Source: an uncultured Collinsella sp.
GTDB lineage: Bacteria > Actinomycetota > Coriobacteriia > Coriobacteriales > Coriobacteriaceae
Direction: 5' to 3'
Assembly: GCA_900549715.1 (NCBI GenBank)
Contig: URPK01000006.1
Span: forward strand, 1-64,000
Length of the DNA stretch: 64,000 nucleotides
Shown here: one piece after another, positions 33,082 through 41,475 of the stretch
Layout: each line of letters starts with the position of its first letter
Position numbering within the stretch: position 1 is the first letter of the stretch
Made by a program: the position numbers and the translations under genes
Notes under the pieces: generated by a model
Told to the model about the DNA's origin: nothing
What the model saw: the letters and a program-made list of their open reading frames with translations, nothing else
Database searches by the model: none

Positions 33082-34077
33082 ATGGGTGTTAACCTCTCCG
33101 GCCGTAGCTTCCTCAAGCTCCTCGACCTCACCACCGAGGAGATCGAGTACCTGCTCAAGCTCTCCAAGAACTTCAAGGACATGAAGCGCGCTGGCGTTCC
33201 GCACCGTTATCTCGAGGGCAAGAACATCGTTCTGCTCTTCCAGAAGACCTCCACTCGTACCCGCTGCGCCTTCGAGGTCGGCGGCATGGATCTGGGCATG
33301 GGCGTCACCTACCTCGATCCGGGTTCGTCGCAGATGGGCAAGAAGGAGTCCATCGAGGACACCGCCCGCGTTCTCGGCCGCATGTATGACGGCATCGAGT
33401 TCCGTGGCTTTGCCCAGGACGACGTCGAGGAGCTTGCCGCTAAGTCCGGCGTGCCCGTCTGGAACGGTCTGACCACCGAGTGGCACCCCACCCAGATGCT
33501 CGCCGACATCCTGACCGTCCAGGAGAACTTCAACTACGACATCAAGGGCAAGACCCTCGTCTTCATGGGCGACTGCAAGAACAACGTCGCTCGCTCCCTC
33601 ATGGTCGTCTGCTCCAAGCTCGGCATGAACTTCGTGGCCTGCGGCCCCGAGGAGTGCATGCCCGCTGACGACGTCATCGAGGCCTGCAAGCCTATCGCTG
33701 AGGCCAACGGCTGCACCATCAAGCTGACCACCGACGTCAAGGACGGCGTCACCGGTGCCGACGTTCTCTACACCGACGTGTGGGTCTCCATGGGCGAGCC
33801 CGACGAGGTCTGGGCCGAGCGCATCGCTCAGCTCACCCCGTATCGCGTTACCTCCGAGGTCATGGCTATGGCCAACCCGGGTGCCATCTTCCTGCACTGC
33901 CTGCCCAGCTTCCACGACACCAACACCACGATTGGCGCCGAGAAGTGCGAGCAGTTCGGCATCACCGAGCAGGAGGTCACCGACGAGGTCTTCGAGAGCC
34001 CCGCTTCCAAGGTCTTCGACGAGGCCGAGAACCGCATGCACACCATCAAGGCTGTCATGTACGCTACGCTCAAGTAA
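33082..34077 (+). CDS. arcB: Ornithine carbamoyltransferase (catabolic)
   Basis: Predicted 331-residue transcarbamylase. In the arginine deiminase pathway it splits citrulline with phosphate into ornithine and carbamoyl phosphate. The carbamoyl-phosphate loop STRTR, the HPTQ motif, and the ornithine-side FLHCLPSFHD are present, and the family start (SGRSFLKLLDLT) is clear. The ATG at 33082 has GAAAGGAAA; upstream in-frame codons lack a site. It lies 105 bases behind arcA copy 2 and is followed by a terminator and the antiporter gene. The carbamate kinase that would convert carbamoyl phosphate to ATP is not in the window. Confidence 0.96.
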   Translation: MGVNLSGRSFLKLLDLTTEEIEYLLKLSKNFKDMKRAGVPHRYLEGKNIVLLFQKTSTRTRCAFEVGGMDLGMGVTYLDPGSSQMGKKESIEDTARVLGRMYDGIEFRGFAQDDVEELAAKSGVPVWNGLTTEWHPTQMLADILTVQENFNYDIKGKTLVFMGDCKNNVARSLMVVCSKLGMNFVACGPEECMPADDVIEACKPIAEANGCTIKLTTDVKDGVTGADVLYTDVWVSMGEPDEVWAERIAQLTPYRVTSEVMAMANPGAIFLHCLPSFHDTNTTIGAEKCEQFGITEQEVTDEVFESPASKVFDEAENRMHTIKAVMYATLK

Positions 34078-34092
34078 GAGCATCTAGCATCT

Positions 34093-34129
34093 CGCTCGGG
34101 GGGCATTGCTGCGCACCCCGAGCGCTTTT
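34093..34129 (+). terminator. Terminator after arcB
   Basis: CGCTCGGGG pairs with CCCCGAGCG around a 14-base loop, then CTTTT. Confidence 0.8.
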
Positions 34130-34224
34130 GACTGGTAAAAATCTCGCATCGAGCGACATGCACGGCACGGAAGAGCCGCTTCGGGCGAGATCAGTAATTG
34201 ATTTATGAAGGGGGGATGAGAACT

Positions 34225-35703
34225 ATGACTGAGACCGCTAAGAAAAAGCGCGGTATGCCTTCATCGTTCACCATTCTTCTTGCTCTGCTGGCAATCGTCG
34301 CGGTTGTTACCGTTATCGTCTCCGGTACGTCCGGTGGCGCGGTTACCGCTGCCCGCTTGAGCGATTTCTGCACCGCCCCGGTCAAGGGCTTCGCTGACGC
34401 TCTGCCCGTCTGCCTCTTCGTTATGATCCTCGGCGGCTTCCTCGGCATGATGACCGAGACCGGCGCCCTGGACAACGGCATTGCTGTTCTGGTGCAGAAG
34501 CTTAAGGGCAATGAGATCATGCTCATTCCCGTGCTGATGTTCATCTTCTCCCTCGGTGGTACCACCTATGGTATGTGCGAGGAGACCGTTCCCTTCTACG
34601 CCCTGCTCGCCGCCACCATGATGGCTGCTGGCTTCGACCCCATGGTCGGCGCTGCTACCGTCCTGCTCGGCGCTGGCTGCGGCTGCCTCGGCTCCACGGT
34701 TAACCCGTTTGCCGTCGGTGCTGCCGTTGACGCTCTGACTGGCGTTGGCATTGAGGTCAACCAGTCCATCATCATCGGCCTCGGTGCCGTCCTGTGGATT
34801 GTTACCACTGTTATGTCCATCCTCTTCGTCATGAGCTATGCCAAGAAGGTCAAGGCTGACAAGGGTTCCACCATCCTTTCGATGCAGGAGCTCAAGGACG
34901 CCGAAGAGGCTCACGGCAAGGCTGCTTCCGAGGTTCACAAGGAGGTCAAGCTCACCGGTCGTCAGAAGGGTGTTCTGATCGCCTTTGCCTTCACCTTCGT
35001 CGTCATGATCGTCGGCTTCATCCCGCTGGCCGACCTTAACGAGGGCGTCGCCAACTTCTTCGATGCTGGCGCTGTCTATGACGCCGACGGTAACGCCATC
35101 GTTCAGGGCTGGTCTGCCCTGATCACCGGCCTGCCCATTGGTCAGTGGTACTTCGACGAGGCTTCCACCTGGTTCTTCCTCATGGCTGTCCTGATCGGTA
35201 TTATCGGCGGCCTGTCCGAGAAGCAGATCGTCAACACCTTCATCACCGGCGCTGCCGACATGATGTCCGTTGTTCTCGTCATCGCCCTCGCCCGTGGTAT
35301 CTCCGTCCTCATGGCTAGCACCGGCCTCGACGTCTACGTCCTCGACGCTGCCGCCAATGCTCTGGCTGGCCTGTCCGGCGTGATCTTCGCTCCCATGAGC
35401 TTCCTGGTCTACTTCGGCCTGTCCTTCCTGATCCCCTCGACCTCCGGTATGGCTACTGTCTCCATGCCCATCATGGGACCGCTGGCTGTTAAGCTCGGCT
35501 TCTCGCCCGAGGTCATGGTCATGATCTTCTCCGCCGCCATCGGCGTCGTGAACCTGTTCACCCCGACCTCCGGCGCCATCATGGGCGGTCTTGCTCTGGC
35601 CAAGATCGAGTGGACGACCTGGCTCAAGTTTGCTCTTAAGCTCATCGTCGCTCTCTCCGTCGTCTGCGCCATCATCCTGACCGTCGCTTGCGTGATGCTC
35701 TAA
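34225..35703 (+). CDS. YfcC family transporter, probable arginine/ornithine antiporter
   Basis: Predicted 492-residue membrane protein of the YfcC/DcuC-like group, with about 12 hydrophobic segments. Family-like segments are LGGTTYGMCEETVPFY, GAGCGCLGSTVNPFA and, in the second half, FLIPSTSGMATVSMP, which look like the two inverted hairpin repeats of ion-transporter-fold carriers. A cytoplasmic loop at about 215-250 is charged. Related genes in arginine deiminase loci serve as arginine/ornithine exchangers (ArcD/ArcE role), and the place behind arcB supports that here; the substrate itself is inferred. The start at 34225 has a G-rich ribosome site at sensible spacing. Confidence 0.87.
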   Translation: MTETAKKKRGMPSSFTILLALLAIVAVVTVIVSGTSGGAVTAARLSDFCTAPVKGFADALPVCLFVMILGGFLGMMTETGALDNGIAVLVQKLKGNEIMLIPVLMFIFSLGGTTYGMCEETVPFYALLAATMMAAGFDPMVGAATVLLGAGCGCLGSTVNPFAVGAAVDALTGVGIEVNQSIIIGLGAVLWIVTTVMSILFVMSYAKKVKADKGSTILSMQELKDAEEAHGKAASEVHKEVKLTGRQKGVLIAFAFTFVVMIVGFIPLADLNEGVANFFDAGAVYDADGNAIVQGWSALITGLPIGQWYFDEASTWFFLMAVLIGIIGGLSEKQIVNTFITGAADMMSVVLVIALARGISVLMASTGLDVYVLDAAANALAGLSGVIFAPMSFLVYFGLSFLIPSTSGMATVSMPIMGPLAVKLGFSPEVMVMIFSAAIGVVNLFTPTSGAIMGGLALAKIEWTTWLKFALKLIVALSVVCAIILTVACVML

Positions 35704-35789
35704 GTACCCCTTGGGTACCCCACGGAAACCATGACGATCCTGTAAAGGATCACCTGGTCATCGTCTGTCCGGTGGGGTAACCCCACCGG
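35704..35789 (+). terminator. Multi-hairpin region after the antiporter gene
   Basis: Three foldable units follow the stop: GTACCC/GGGTAC (35704-35718), GGATC/GATCC within a longer CATGACGATCC/GGTCATCG pairing (about 35729-35768), and CCGGTGGGG/CCCCACCGG (35769-35789). CCCCAC near 35719 can also pair with GTGGGG as an outer stem. No T-run is present, so RNA stabilisation is as likely as termination. Confidence 0.5.
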
Positions 35790-35805
35790 TAGACTCCTAC
35801 CTTTA

Positions 35806-35843
35806 GCCTCCTCCCGTTCCGTGCGCGGGAGGGGGCGCTCTTG
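35806..35843 (+). terminator. GC-rich hairpin before structured repeat copy 2
   Basis: GCCTCCTCCCG and CGGGAGGGGGC form an 11-bp stem (one G-T pair) with the weak tail GCTCTTGT. Probably the true end of the arginine locus transcript. Confidence 0.6.
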
Positions 35844-35844
35844 T

Positions 35845-35991
35845 GTTCCGGCGTTTTACCAAACGCCGGAACCACTCGACGCTGCAAGCCCGCCAGAGCG
35901 GCAATCTGACGTTCAATCGTCGGGCATGGCCAAAAGGCCTATGCCCTCCTCTTTCACGTCACCTTGCTCGCTCTGGTGGGCTTTCGCTGAC
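35845..35991. repeat. 147-bp structured repeat, copy 2
   Basis: Same length and plan as 4506-4652. Hairpin A (35845-35872) keeps a 12-bp stem and TACC loop with three base pairs changed on both sides. Stem B pairs 35886-35904 with 35964-35983, with four compensated changes relative to copy 1. Stem C (35922-35931 with 35936-35946) has almost every base replaced yet still pairs, keeping one bulged base. Joining blocks such as GGCAATCTGACGTTCAATCG are unchanged. Confidence 0.85.
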
Positions 35992-36035
35992 TTATGCTCA
36001 ACCTGCGGCGCTGCCATTGTTGGCGCAGGGGGCGG

Positions 36036-36062
36036 CTTGCTCGCTCTGGTGCCTGTTCGCTG
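36036..36062. repeat. Partial third copy of the structured repeat (right part of stem B)
   Basis: CTTGCTCGCTCTGGTG recurs exactly, followed by TGTTCGCTG, close to the TTTCGCTGAC end of copy 2. The left part is not present, so this is a fragment, probably from local duplication. Confidence 0.5.
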
Positions 36063-36130
36063 TCCGTTCTCTGCCCGCGACGTTTCTGCTGTTGGTGCAA
36101 AGGGGTCAGGTTACTTTGCGCCAAAAGGGG

Positions 36131-36199
36131 AAGTTGCGGTGGAATAGTTCCCGTTTGGCCGTCTTGAGGGGTTAAACAGGAACTATTTCACCGCAACTT
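36131..36199. repeat. Inverted repeat element (21-bp arms, one mismatch)
   Basis: Arms 36131-36151 and 36179-36199 contain AAGTTGCGGTG and AATAGTTCC and pair at 20 of 21 positions. GTTT/AAAC pairing continues into the 27-base loop. It lies about 110 bases upstream of the DUF1846 gene. Like the other long inverted repeats in this window, it is intergenic and unrelated to them in sequence. Confidence 0.75.
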
Positions 36200-36238
36200 A
36201 TCGATGGCGTGTTTGGTTGGTGCCTGTTGATGGTCTGG

Positions 36239-36267
36239 TTATCGGGGAGGGCGGGCTCCGTTATAAT
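36239..36267 (+). promoter_or_regulatory. Promoter candidate for the DUF1846 gene
   Basis: TTATCG and a consensus TATAAT are separated by 17 bp, 42 bases before the start codon. Confidence 0.55.
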
Positions 36268-36308
36268 CGCGTAGGAACTTAATTTACGAAACGGGACGGG
36301 AGCCATAC

Positions 36309-37790
36309 ATGCGCCAGGGTTTCGACAACGCGAAGTATATCGAGCTGCAGGCTGCTCACATTAAGGAGCGCATCTCGCAGTTTGGCGGCAAGCTGTATTT
36401 GGAGTTTGGCGGCAAGCTGTTCGATGACTATCATGCCAGCCGCGTGCTACCGGGTTTTGAGCCGGACAGCAAGTTCCGCATGCTCAAAAGCATCGCCGAC
36501 GATGTCGAGGTTATCATCGCGATCAACGCGAACCACATCGAGAAAAACAAGGCTCGTGGTGACCTTGGCATTACCTATGACGAGGATGTGCTGCGCCTGG
36601 TTGACCTGTTCCGCGGCAACGGCTTTGCTGTCGCGGCCGTGGTCATCACCCAGTACGCTGGACAGCCCGCTGCCGATGTGTTCCGCAACCGTCTGAACGC
36701 GCTCGGTATTCCCGCCAAGCTGCACTATCCCATCGAGGGGTATCCGCACGATGTCGATCTGATTGTGTCCGACGGCGGCTATGGCAAGAACGAGTTTGTC
36801 GAGACCACCCGACCGCTCGTTGTCGTGACGGCGCCCGGCCCTGGCTCGGGCAAGCTCGCCACTTGCCTCTCGCAGCTGTATCACGAGCATAAGCACGGTA
36901 CCGCCGCCGGCTATGCCAAATTCGAGACCTTCCCAGTTTGGAATCTGCCCCTTACGCATCCGGTCAATATTGCCTACGAGGCCGCCACGGCTGACCTCGA
37001 CGATGCCAATATCATCGATTCGTTCCACCTTGAGGCCTACAACAAGACCACGGTCAACTACAACCGCGACGTCGAGGCCTTCCCGGTAGTCCGTGCCCTG
37101 ATGGAAAAGATCCTGGGCAAGAGCCCCTACCAGAGCCCTACGGACATGGGCGTCAATATGGTCGGCTTTGCCATCACCGATGACGATGCCTGCCGCGACG
37201 CTTCCAAGATGGAGATCGTCCGCCGCTACTTTACCGCGGTCGAAAATGTGCGCCGTACCGGCGTGGGCGATGAGCAAGTCGACCGTCTCAAGATTATTAT
37301 GAAGAAAGCCGGCATCGATAAGAACTACTCACCGGCGCGCTCGGCGGCCCTCACCAGGGAGCAGCTGACGGGTGGTCCCGTGGGTGCCATGGTCATGCCC
37401 GATGGCTCCGTGGTGACCGGTAAGACCTCCACGCGCCTGGGCGCCGCAAGTTCGCTCATTATGAACGCCCTCAAGCATGTCTCGGGCGTCGACCTTGAGC
37501 TCGAGGTCATTAGCGATGAGGCGATCGAGCCTATCAGCAAGCTCAAGACGCATTTCCTGGGCAGCAAAAACCCGCGCCTCCACACCGACGAGACGCTTAT
37601 GGCGCTGTCGATCACCTCGGCCACGAGTGAGACGGCCGCTCGCGTCCTTTCGGGCCTGGAGCAGCTGCGCGGTTGCGATGCCTTCTTTAGCGTGATTATC
37701 TCGCCGACGGACGAGACGGTACTGCGCAAACTGGGTATCAACGTGTGCTGCGAGCCCAAGTTTGAGCGCCGCGGTTTCTTCCATCGCTAA
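36309..37790 (+). CDS. DUF1846 domain-containing protein
   Basis: Predicted 493-residue soluble protein covering the whole DUF1846 family length. The N-terminus MRQGFDNAKYIELQAAHIKE, the VLPGFEPDSKFRMLKS segment, the TAPGPGSGKLATCLSQLYHE phosphate-loop-like segment and the SPTDMGVNMVGF segment are characteristic. Homologues have a solved fold with nucleotide-binding-like features, but the reaction is not established as far as I know. A ribosome site (GGGACGGGAG) precedes the ATG, and it has its own promoter and terminator, so it is a single-gene unit. Confidence 0.88.
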   Translation: MRQGFDNAKYIELQAAHIKERISQFGGKLYLEFGGKLFDDYHASRVLPGFEPDSKFRMLKSIADDVEVIIAINANHIEKNKARGDLGITYDEDVLRLVDLFRGNGFAVAAVVITQYAGQPAADVFRNRLNALGIPAKLHYPIEGYPHDVDLIVSDGGYGKNEFVETTRPLVVVTAPGPGSGKLATCLSQLYHEHKHGTAAGYAKFETFPVWNLPLTHPVNIAYEAATADLDDANIIDSFHLEAYNKTTVNYNRDVEAFPVVRALMEKILGKSPYQSPTDMGVNMVGFAITDDDACRDASKMEIVRRYFTAVENVRRTGVGDEQVDRLKIIMKKAGIDKNYSPARSAALTREQLTGGPVGAMVMPDGSVVTGKTSTRLGAASSLIMNALKHVSGVDLELEVISDEAIEPISKLKTHFLGSKNPRLHTDETLMALSITSATSETAARVLSGLEQLRGCDAFFSVIISPTDETVLRKLGINVCCEPKFERRGFFHR

Positions 37791-37824
37791 GTTTGAAGCA
37801 CCGCGGTAATTGCATTGCATTTTG

Positions 37825-37857
37825 GCCGTATCGGGTTAGCGCCCGGTACGGCTTTTT
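37825..37857 (+). terminator. Terminator after the DUF1846 gene
   Basis: GCCGTATCGGG pairs with CCCGGTACGGC (one mismatch), then TTTTT. Confidence 0.9.
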
Positions 37858-37923
37858 GATCAATAAAGCGTCTATTTCGGCGAAAAATAGCTGTTTACCT
37901 GCCTAGAAACAATTTGAGCGGTA

Positions 37924-37929
37924 TACAAT
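37924..37929 (+). promoter_or_regulatory. Candidate -10 for the small winged-helix gene
   Basis: TACAAT in an AT-rich stretch 118 bases before the start codon. No convincing -35 was found, and a long leader would result. Confidence 0.35.
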
Positions 37930-38046
37930 AACCGTAACTGTTTCATCCTTAGCGGGATGCCGCATGATGGATATTACCTGCCATCGTGAGGTGTGTCGGT
38001 CGCGCACGGCGCGTTAGATGCTCGTGCTCGGTTTGAGGAGGCTGCT

Positions 38047-38385
38047 ATGGCGGGCAAGGGTCGTGCGAGTGTTAACGATATGAAGCGTGTCGAGGTGCTG
38101 GTGTTGATGGAGATCGACCAGCAAACCGAAGACAATGGCGGGCCGTATGGTTTCTCGCGCAAAACGCTTGCCGAGCGCGTGGGGGTTTCGCCGTATCGTG
38201 CCCGCGCTGCAATCGATCGCTTGGATTCCGAAGGCATGATTGATGTCGTCTCGCGTTATAGCGACGACGGCGGTCAGCTTGCAAATGGCATTTGCCTCAC
38301 CGAACGTGGTGAGTGGTATCTTGAGGGCGTCCGTACCGGCATGCTCGTTCAAGAAATGCTTGAGGACGAGGTTGCTGATCGATAG
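38047..38385 (+). CDS. Small winged-helix DNA-binding protein, unknown role
   Basis: Predicted 112-residue protein. Residues 28-65 (GFSRKTLAERVGVSPYRARAA then IDRLDSEGMID) read as a helix-turn-helix with recognition helix and wing, similar to MarR/GntR-type winged helices. The remaining C-terminal part (LTERGEWYLEG) also fits a winged-helix regulator with no effector domain. A GAGGAGG ribosome site precedes the ATG at 38047. It is a single-gene unit ended by a terminator before pyrG. The regulated genes are unknown. Confidence 0.75.
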   Translation: MAGKGRASVNDMKRVEVLVLMEIDQQTEDNGGPYGFSRKTLAERVGVSPYRARAAIDRLDSEGMIDVVSRYSDDGGQLANGICLTERGEWYLEGVRTGMLVQEMLEDEVADR

Positions 38386-38409
38386 CAGCATGTAACCCTT
38401 GCCATAGCG

Positions 38410-38439
38410 ACGCCGCCTGGGAAACCGGGCGGCGTTTTG
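38410..38439 (+). terminator. Terminator after the winged-helix gene
   Basis: ACGCCGCC pairs with GGCGGCGT, with GG/CC inside and a GAAA loop, then TTTTGTTTC. Confidence 0.9.
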
Positions 38440-38476
38440 TTTCAAGATTGAGAAATGCAATCGCACGCGAGAAAAA

Positions 38477-38508
38477 TTGCGGACGGTCCGCGGCGCGAGT
38501 ATTACAAT
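38477..38508 (+). promoter_or_regulatory. Promoter region candidate for pyrG
   Basis: TTGCGG and TACAAT are 20 bp apart, longer than ideal. A 13-base palindrome (GCGGACGGTCCGC) lies between them and could be an operator. Confidence 0.35.
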
Positions 38509-38563
38509 GAAGACCCGTAAGATGTGGATAAACAACTTCTACGGGAAGCGCAGGTAACTCAAT

Positions 38564-40225
38564 ATGACCAAGCATGTGTTCGTAACCGGTGGCGTGGTTT
38601 CGTCCCTGGGCAAGGGTATCACCGCGGCCTCGCTGGGCCGTCTGCTCAAGTCGCGTGGCTACAAAGTAACGATGCAGAAGGCCGACCCGTATCTGAATGT
38701 CGACCCCGGTACCATGAGCCCGTTCCAGCATGGTGAGGTCTTCGTTACCGAGGATGGTTACGAGTCCGACCTGGACCTGGGTCATTACGAGCGCTTTATT
38801 GATGAGAACCTGACCCGCGATTCCAACTTTACGACCGGTGCCATCTACAAAAGCCTAATCGCCCGTGAGCGTCGCGGCGACTTTTTGGGCGGTACCGTGC
38901 AGGTGATTCCCCACGTCACCAATGCCATTAAGGACAAGTTCCGCCGCATCGAGGAGCAGACCGGCTCCGATGTAGTCATCACCGAGCTGGGCGGCACGAT
39001 CGGCGACATCGAGTCCCAACCGTTTGTCGAGGCCATCCGTCAGTACCGCAAGGAGGCCGGCCCCGAGAACGTCTGCTACATCCACGTGTCGCTCGTTCCC
39101 TATATCGCCGCCGCCCACGAGGTCAAGACCAAGCCCACGCAGCATTCCGTCAAGGAGCTCCGCAGCTTTGGCATCCAGCCCGATATTATCGTGCTGCGCT
39201 CCGACCACCATATCGATGACGCTATCCGCGGAAAGATCGCAAGCTTCTGCGACGTCGACACCGATTGCGTCTTTACCAACGAGGACTGCGCGAGCATTTA
39301 CGATGTTCCGCAGCTGCTTGCCGAGCAGGACTTTGACCTGCGCATTTGCGAGCGCCTGGGTCTGGATCCGCGTGAGCGCGACATGAGCGAGTGGAACGAG
39401 TTCCTGCGCAAACAGAATCACGCCAACCATCACGCCGACAAGGTGAAGATCGCCGTCGTGGGTAAGTACACGCAGCTGCCCGATGCGTACCTGTCGGTTA
39501 TCGAGGCCCTGCACCATGCGGGCGTCTTCTACGATCGCCATGTGGACGTCCAGCTAGTCGACGGCGAGAGCCTCGATGAGCAGAATGTCTCCGAGGTTCT
39601 AGGCGACGCCTCGGGCATCCTGGTCCCCGGCGGCTTTGGCAAGCGCGCCCTGGAGGGCAAGATCCTCGCGGCCGAGTTTGCCCGTGAGCACAAGATTCCG
39701 TATCTGGGCATTTGCCTGGGTATGCAAGTGGCCGTGTGTGAGTTCGCCCGCAATGTCGTTGGCCTTGCCGGCGCCAGCTCCTCTGAGTTCGATCCGGATG
39801 GCCCGTATAGCGTCATCGACCTGATGAGCTCGCAGGAGGACGTGACTGAGAAGGGCGGCACCATGCGTCTGGGTGCCTATCCGTGCAAGCTTGCTGCCGA
39901 TACCCTTGCTCGCGAGGCATATGGCGAGGAACTCGTCTACGAGCGTCACCGTCACCGCTTTGAGTTCAACAACGCCTTCCGCGACCAGCTCGAGGATGCC
40001 GGCTTGGTTATCTCTGGCCTCTCGCCCGACGAGCGCCTGGTCGAGATGGTCGAGCTGCCGCGCGACGTGCATCCGTGGTATGTGGCAACCCAGGCTCACC
40101 CCGAGTTCAAGAGCCGCCCGACCAACCCGCAGCCGCTGTTCCGCGAGTTCGTGCGCGCTTCGATCGGCCAGCACGAGGGTGTCGACCGTCTGCAGGTGAC
40201 GCCCATGAACCTCGCTACGGACTAA
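38564..40225 (+). CDS. pyrG: CTP synthase
   Basis: Predicted 553-residue enzyme making CTP from UTP, ATP and glutamine. The synthetase domain starts with FVTGGVVSSLGKGITAASLG (P-loop) and continues through DPYLNVDPGTMSPFQHGEVF. The class I glutaminase domain carries the nucleophile in LGICLGMQVAVCEF and the His-Glu pair in QAHPEFKSRP. Length is standard. GCGCAGGTAA is a modest ribosome site. The recombinase gene follows after two bases, so the two are probably co-transcribed. Confidence 0.97.
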   Translation: MTKHVFVTGGVVSSLGKGITAASLGRLLKSRGYKVTMQKADPYLNVDPGTMSPFQHGEVFVTEDGYESDLDLGHYERFIDENLTRDSNFTTGAIYKSLIARERRGDFLGGTVQVIPHVTNAIKDKFRRIEEQTGSDVVITELGGTIGDIESQPFVEAIRQYRKEAGPENVCYIHVSLVPYIAAAHEVKTKPTQHSVKELRSFGIQPDIIVLRSDHHIDDAIRGKIASFCDVDTDCVFTNEDCASIYDVPQLLAEQDFDLRICERLGLDPRERDMSEWNEFLRKQNHANHHADKVKIAVVGKYTQLPDAYLSVIEALHHAGVFYDRHVDVQLVDGESLDEQNVSEVLGDASGILVPGGFGKRALEGKILAAEFAREHKIPYLGICLGMQVAVCEFARNVVGLAGASSSEFDPDGPYSVIDLMSSQEDVTEKGGTMRLGAYPCKLAADTLAREAYGEELVYERHRHRFEFNNAFRDQLEDAGLVISGLSPDERLVEMVELPRDVHPWYVATQAHPEFKSRPTNPQPLFREFVRASIGQHEGVDRLQVTPMNLATD

Positions 40226-40227
40226 GG

Positions 40228-41169
40228 GTGCCGGCGAATAAGGAACATACCGAAGCTACTCCCTCGTCGCTCGCCGTGGCGGCGGGGGAGTATCTCGATT
40301 ACCTCGCGGTCGAGCGGGGCTTGGCGCGCAACACGATTGTGGCCTATCGTCGTGACCTGACGACGTACTGCGCCTATCTGGAGCGGGCGGGTATTGTGTC
40401 TTTTGAAGAGGTGACCCGTCAGGTCGTGGAGGGCTTTGTCGCCGATCGCCGCGGCGGAGGCTATTCCGACGCCTCGGTGGAGCGCGCGCTTGCTGCCGTG
40501 AAGGGCCTGCATGCCTTTTTGGTGCGCGATGGGGCCGTGGCCCAAAACCCGACGGCGGCGTTGCGCCTGCCTAAAAAGGCTGAGCGTTTGCCGGAGTATC
40601 TATCGGTGGAGGATGTCTCGGCGCTGCTCGATCAAGACTTTCCCGAGGGCGAGATGGGACTGCGCGACCATGCCATCTTGGAAGTGCTCTACGGATGCGG
40701 TTTGCGTGTGAGTGAGCTGGTTGGGCTCGATGTGGGCGATATCCATATTGACGATGGCTTTGTACTCGTTCGCGGTAAGGGCTCAAAGGAACGCCTGTCC
40801 CCACTGGTGGGAAGCGCGGCGCGAGCTCTGACGCTCTATGTAACTGAGGGACGTTCTCGCTTGGCGGCCCATGCCCGCGGAACCGAGACCTCGGCGGTCT
40901 TTTTAAATAAGAACGGACGTCGCCTGTCGCGCCAGGCCGTGCATGCGATATGCGAGCGGTATGGGCGTCAGGTGGGGCTGGTGGGGCTCCATCCCCATAC
41001 TTTGCGCCACTCCTTTGCCACCCACATGCTCGCGGGCGGTGCTGACCTGCGTGTGCTGCAGGAGATTTTGGGCCATGCCGATATTTCGACCACGCAGGTC
41101 TACACGCATGTCGACCGAACGCAACTGACCGAGGTCTATCTGGCGGCGCATCCGCTAGCACCTCGCTGA
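40228..41169 (+). CDS. Tyrosine recombinase XerD-like
   Basis: Predicted 313-residue site-specific recombinase for resolving chromosome dimers at dif during division. The N-terminal SAM-like core-binding domain (EYLDYLAVERGLARNTIVAYRRDL) is at residues 20-100. The catalytic domain contains Arg in YGCGLRVSELVGL, HTLRHSFATHML (His-x-x-Arg), and GHADISTTQVYTH with the active-site tyrosine. The GTG at 40228 directly after the pyrG stop is the only start giving the full domain, and the ribosome site is weak, so coupling to pyrG translation is likely. Sequence alone does not separate XerD from XerC or a lone XerA-type enzyme. Confidence 0.9.
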   Translation: MPANKEHTEATPSSLAVAAGEYLDYLAVERGLARNTIVAYRRDLTTYCAYLERAGIVSFEEVTRQVVEGFVADRRGGGYSDASVERALAAVKGLHAFLVRDGAVAQNPTAALRLPKKAERLPEYLSVEDVSALLDQDFPEGEMGLRDHAILEVLYGCGLRVSELVGLDVGDIHIDDGFVLVRGKGSKERLSPLVGSAARALTLYVTEGRSRLAAHARGTETSAVFLNKNGRRLSRQAVHAICERYGRQVGLVGLHPHTLRHSFATHMLAGGADLRVLQEILGHADISTTQVYTHVDRTQLTEVYLAAHPLAPR

Positions 41170-41193
41170 CCTGCATATTTATAAATACTAAAG

Positions 41194-41261
41194 GGGCCGG
41201 GCCCCAGATTGCCGAGACGCACTTTTGCGCGCATGGGCAATCTGGGGCTCGTCCCATTTTT
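41194..41261 (+). terminator. Long hairpin terminator after xerD
   Basis: GCCCCAGATTGCC (41201) pairs perfectly with GGCAATCTGGGGC (41236), extended outward by imperfect GGGGCCGG/CGTCCC pairs and followed by ATTTTT. In arm length it resembles the nested inverted repeats elsewhere in the window, but the T-run makes termination the main reading. Confidence 0.8.
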
Positions 41262-41442
41262 CGCTAGACACCGACGCGGCGGTGGGCCGTGTGTACCGTG
41301 GGTGGGGGAGTTTGGGGGCGATGTGAACGGCGTGTAAAGGGACGTAAAAATCGCCTCAAGGTCAACTTGAAGGTTGAGGTTCGCGGGCGTGGTTCTACAG
41401 GTGGCATCCCGCCTTTGCTGCAAACACAACATATTGTGTTTT

Positions 41443-41456
41443 CGAACATATGCTCG
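41443..41456. promoter_or_regulatory. LexA (SOS) box candidate upstream of mraZ
   Basis: CGAACATATGCTCG differs at one base from the CGAACATATGTTCG palindrome known as the SOS box of Gram-positive bacteria. It lies 165 bases before mraZ, next to another near-palindrome AACACAACATATTGTGTT (41424-41441). LexA control of the division cluster is an inference. Confidence 0.45.
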
Positions 41457-41475
41457 GGGGTGTTTTACAACATAT

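Noticed and set aside
31660..34083. An 807-codon open frame on the minus strand across arcA copy 2 and arcB
   Set aside because: It is an artefact of G/C-ending codons in strongly biased genes on the plus strand. The Val/Leu/Gly/Asp-rich translation has no family features, and the plus-strand proteins are clear.
41194..41261. Counting the xerD 3' hairpin as another nested mobile inverted repeat
   Set aside because: It runs into ATTTTT and has no clear inner stem, so a normal terminator is the simpler explanation.
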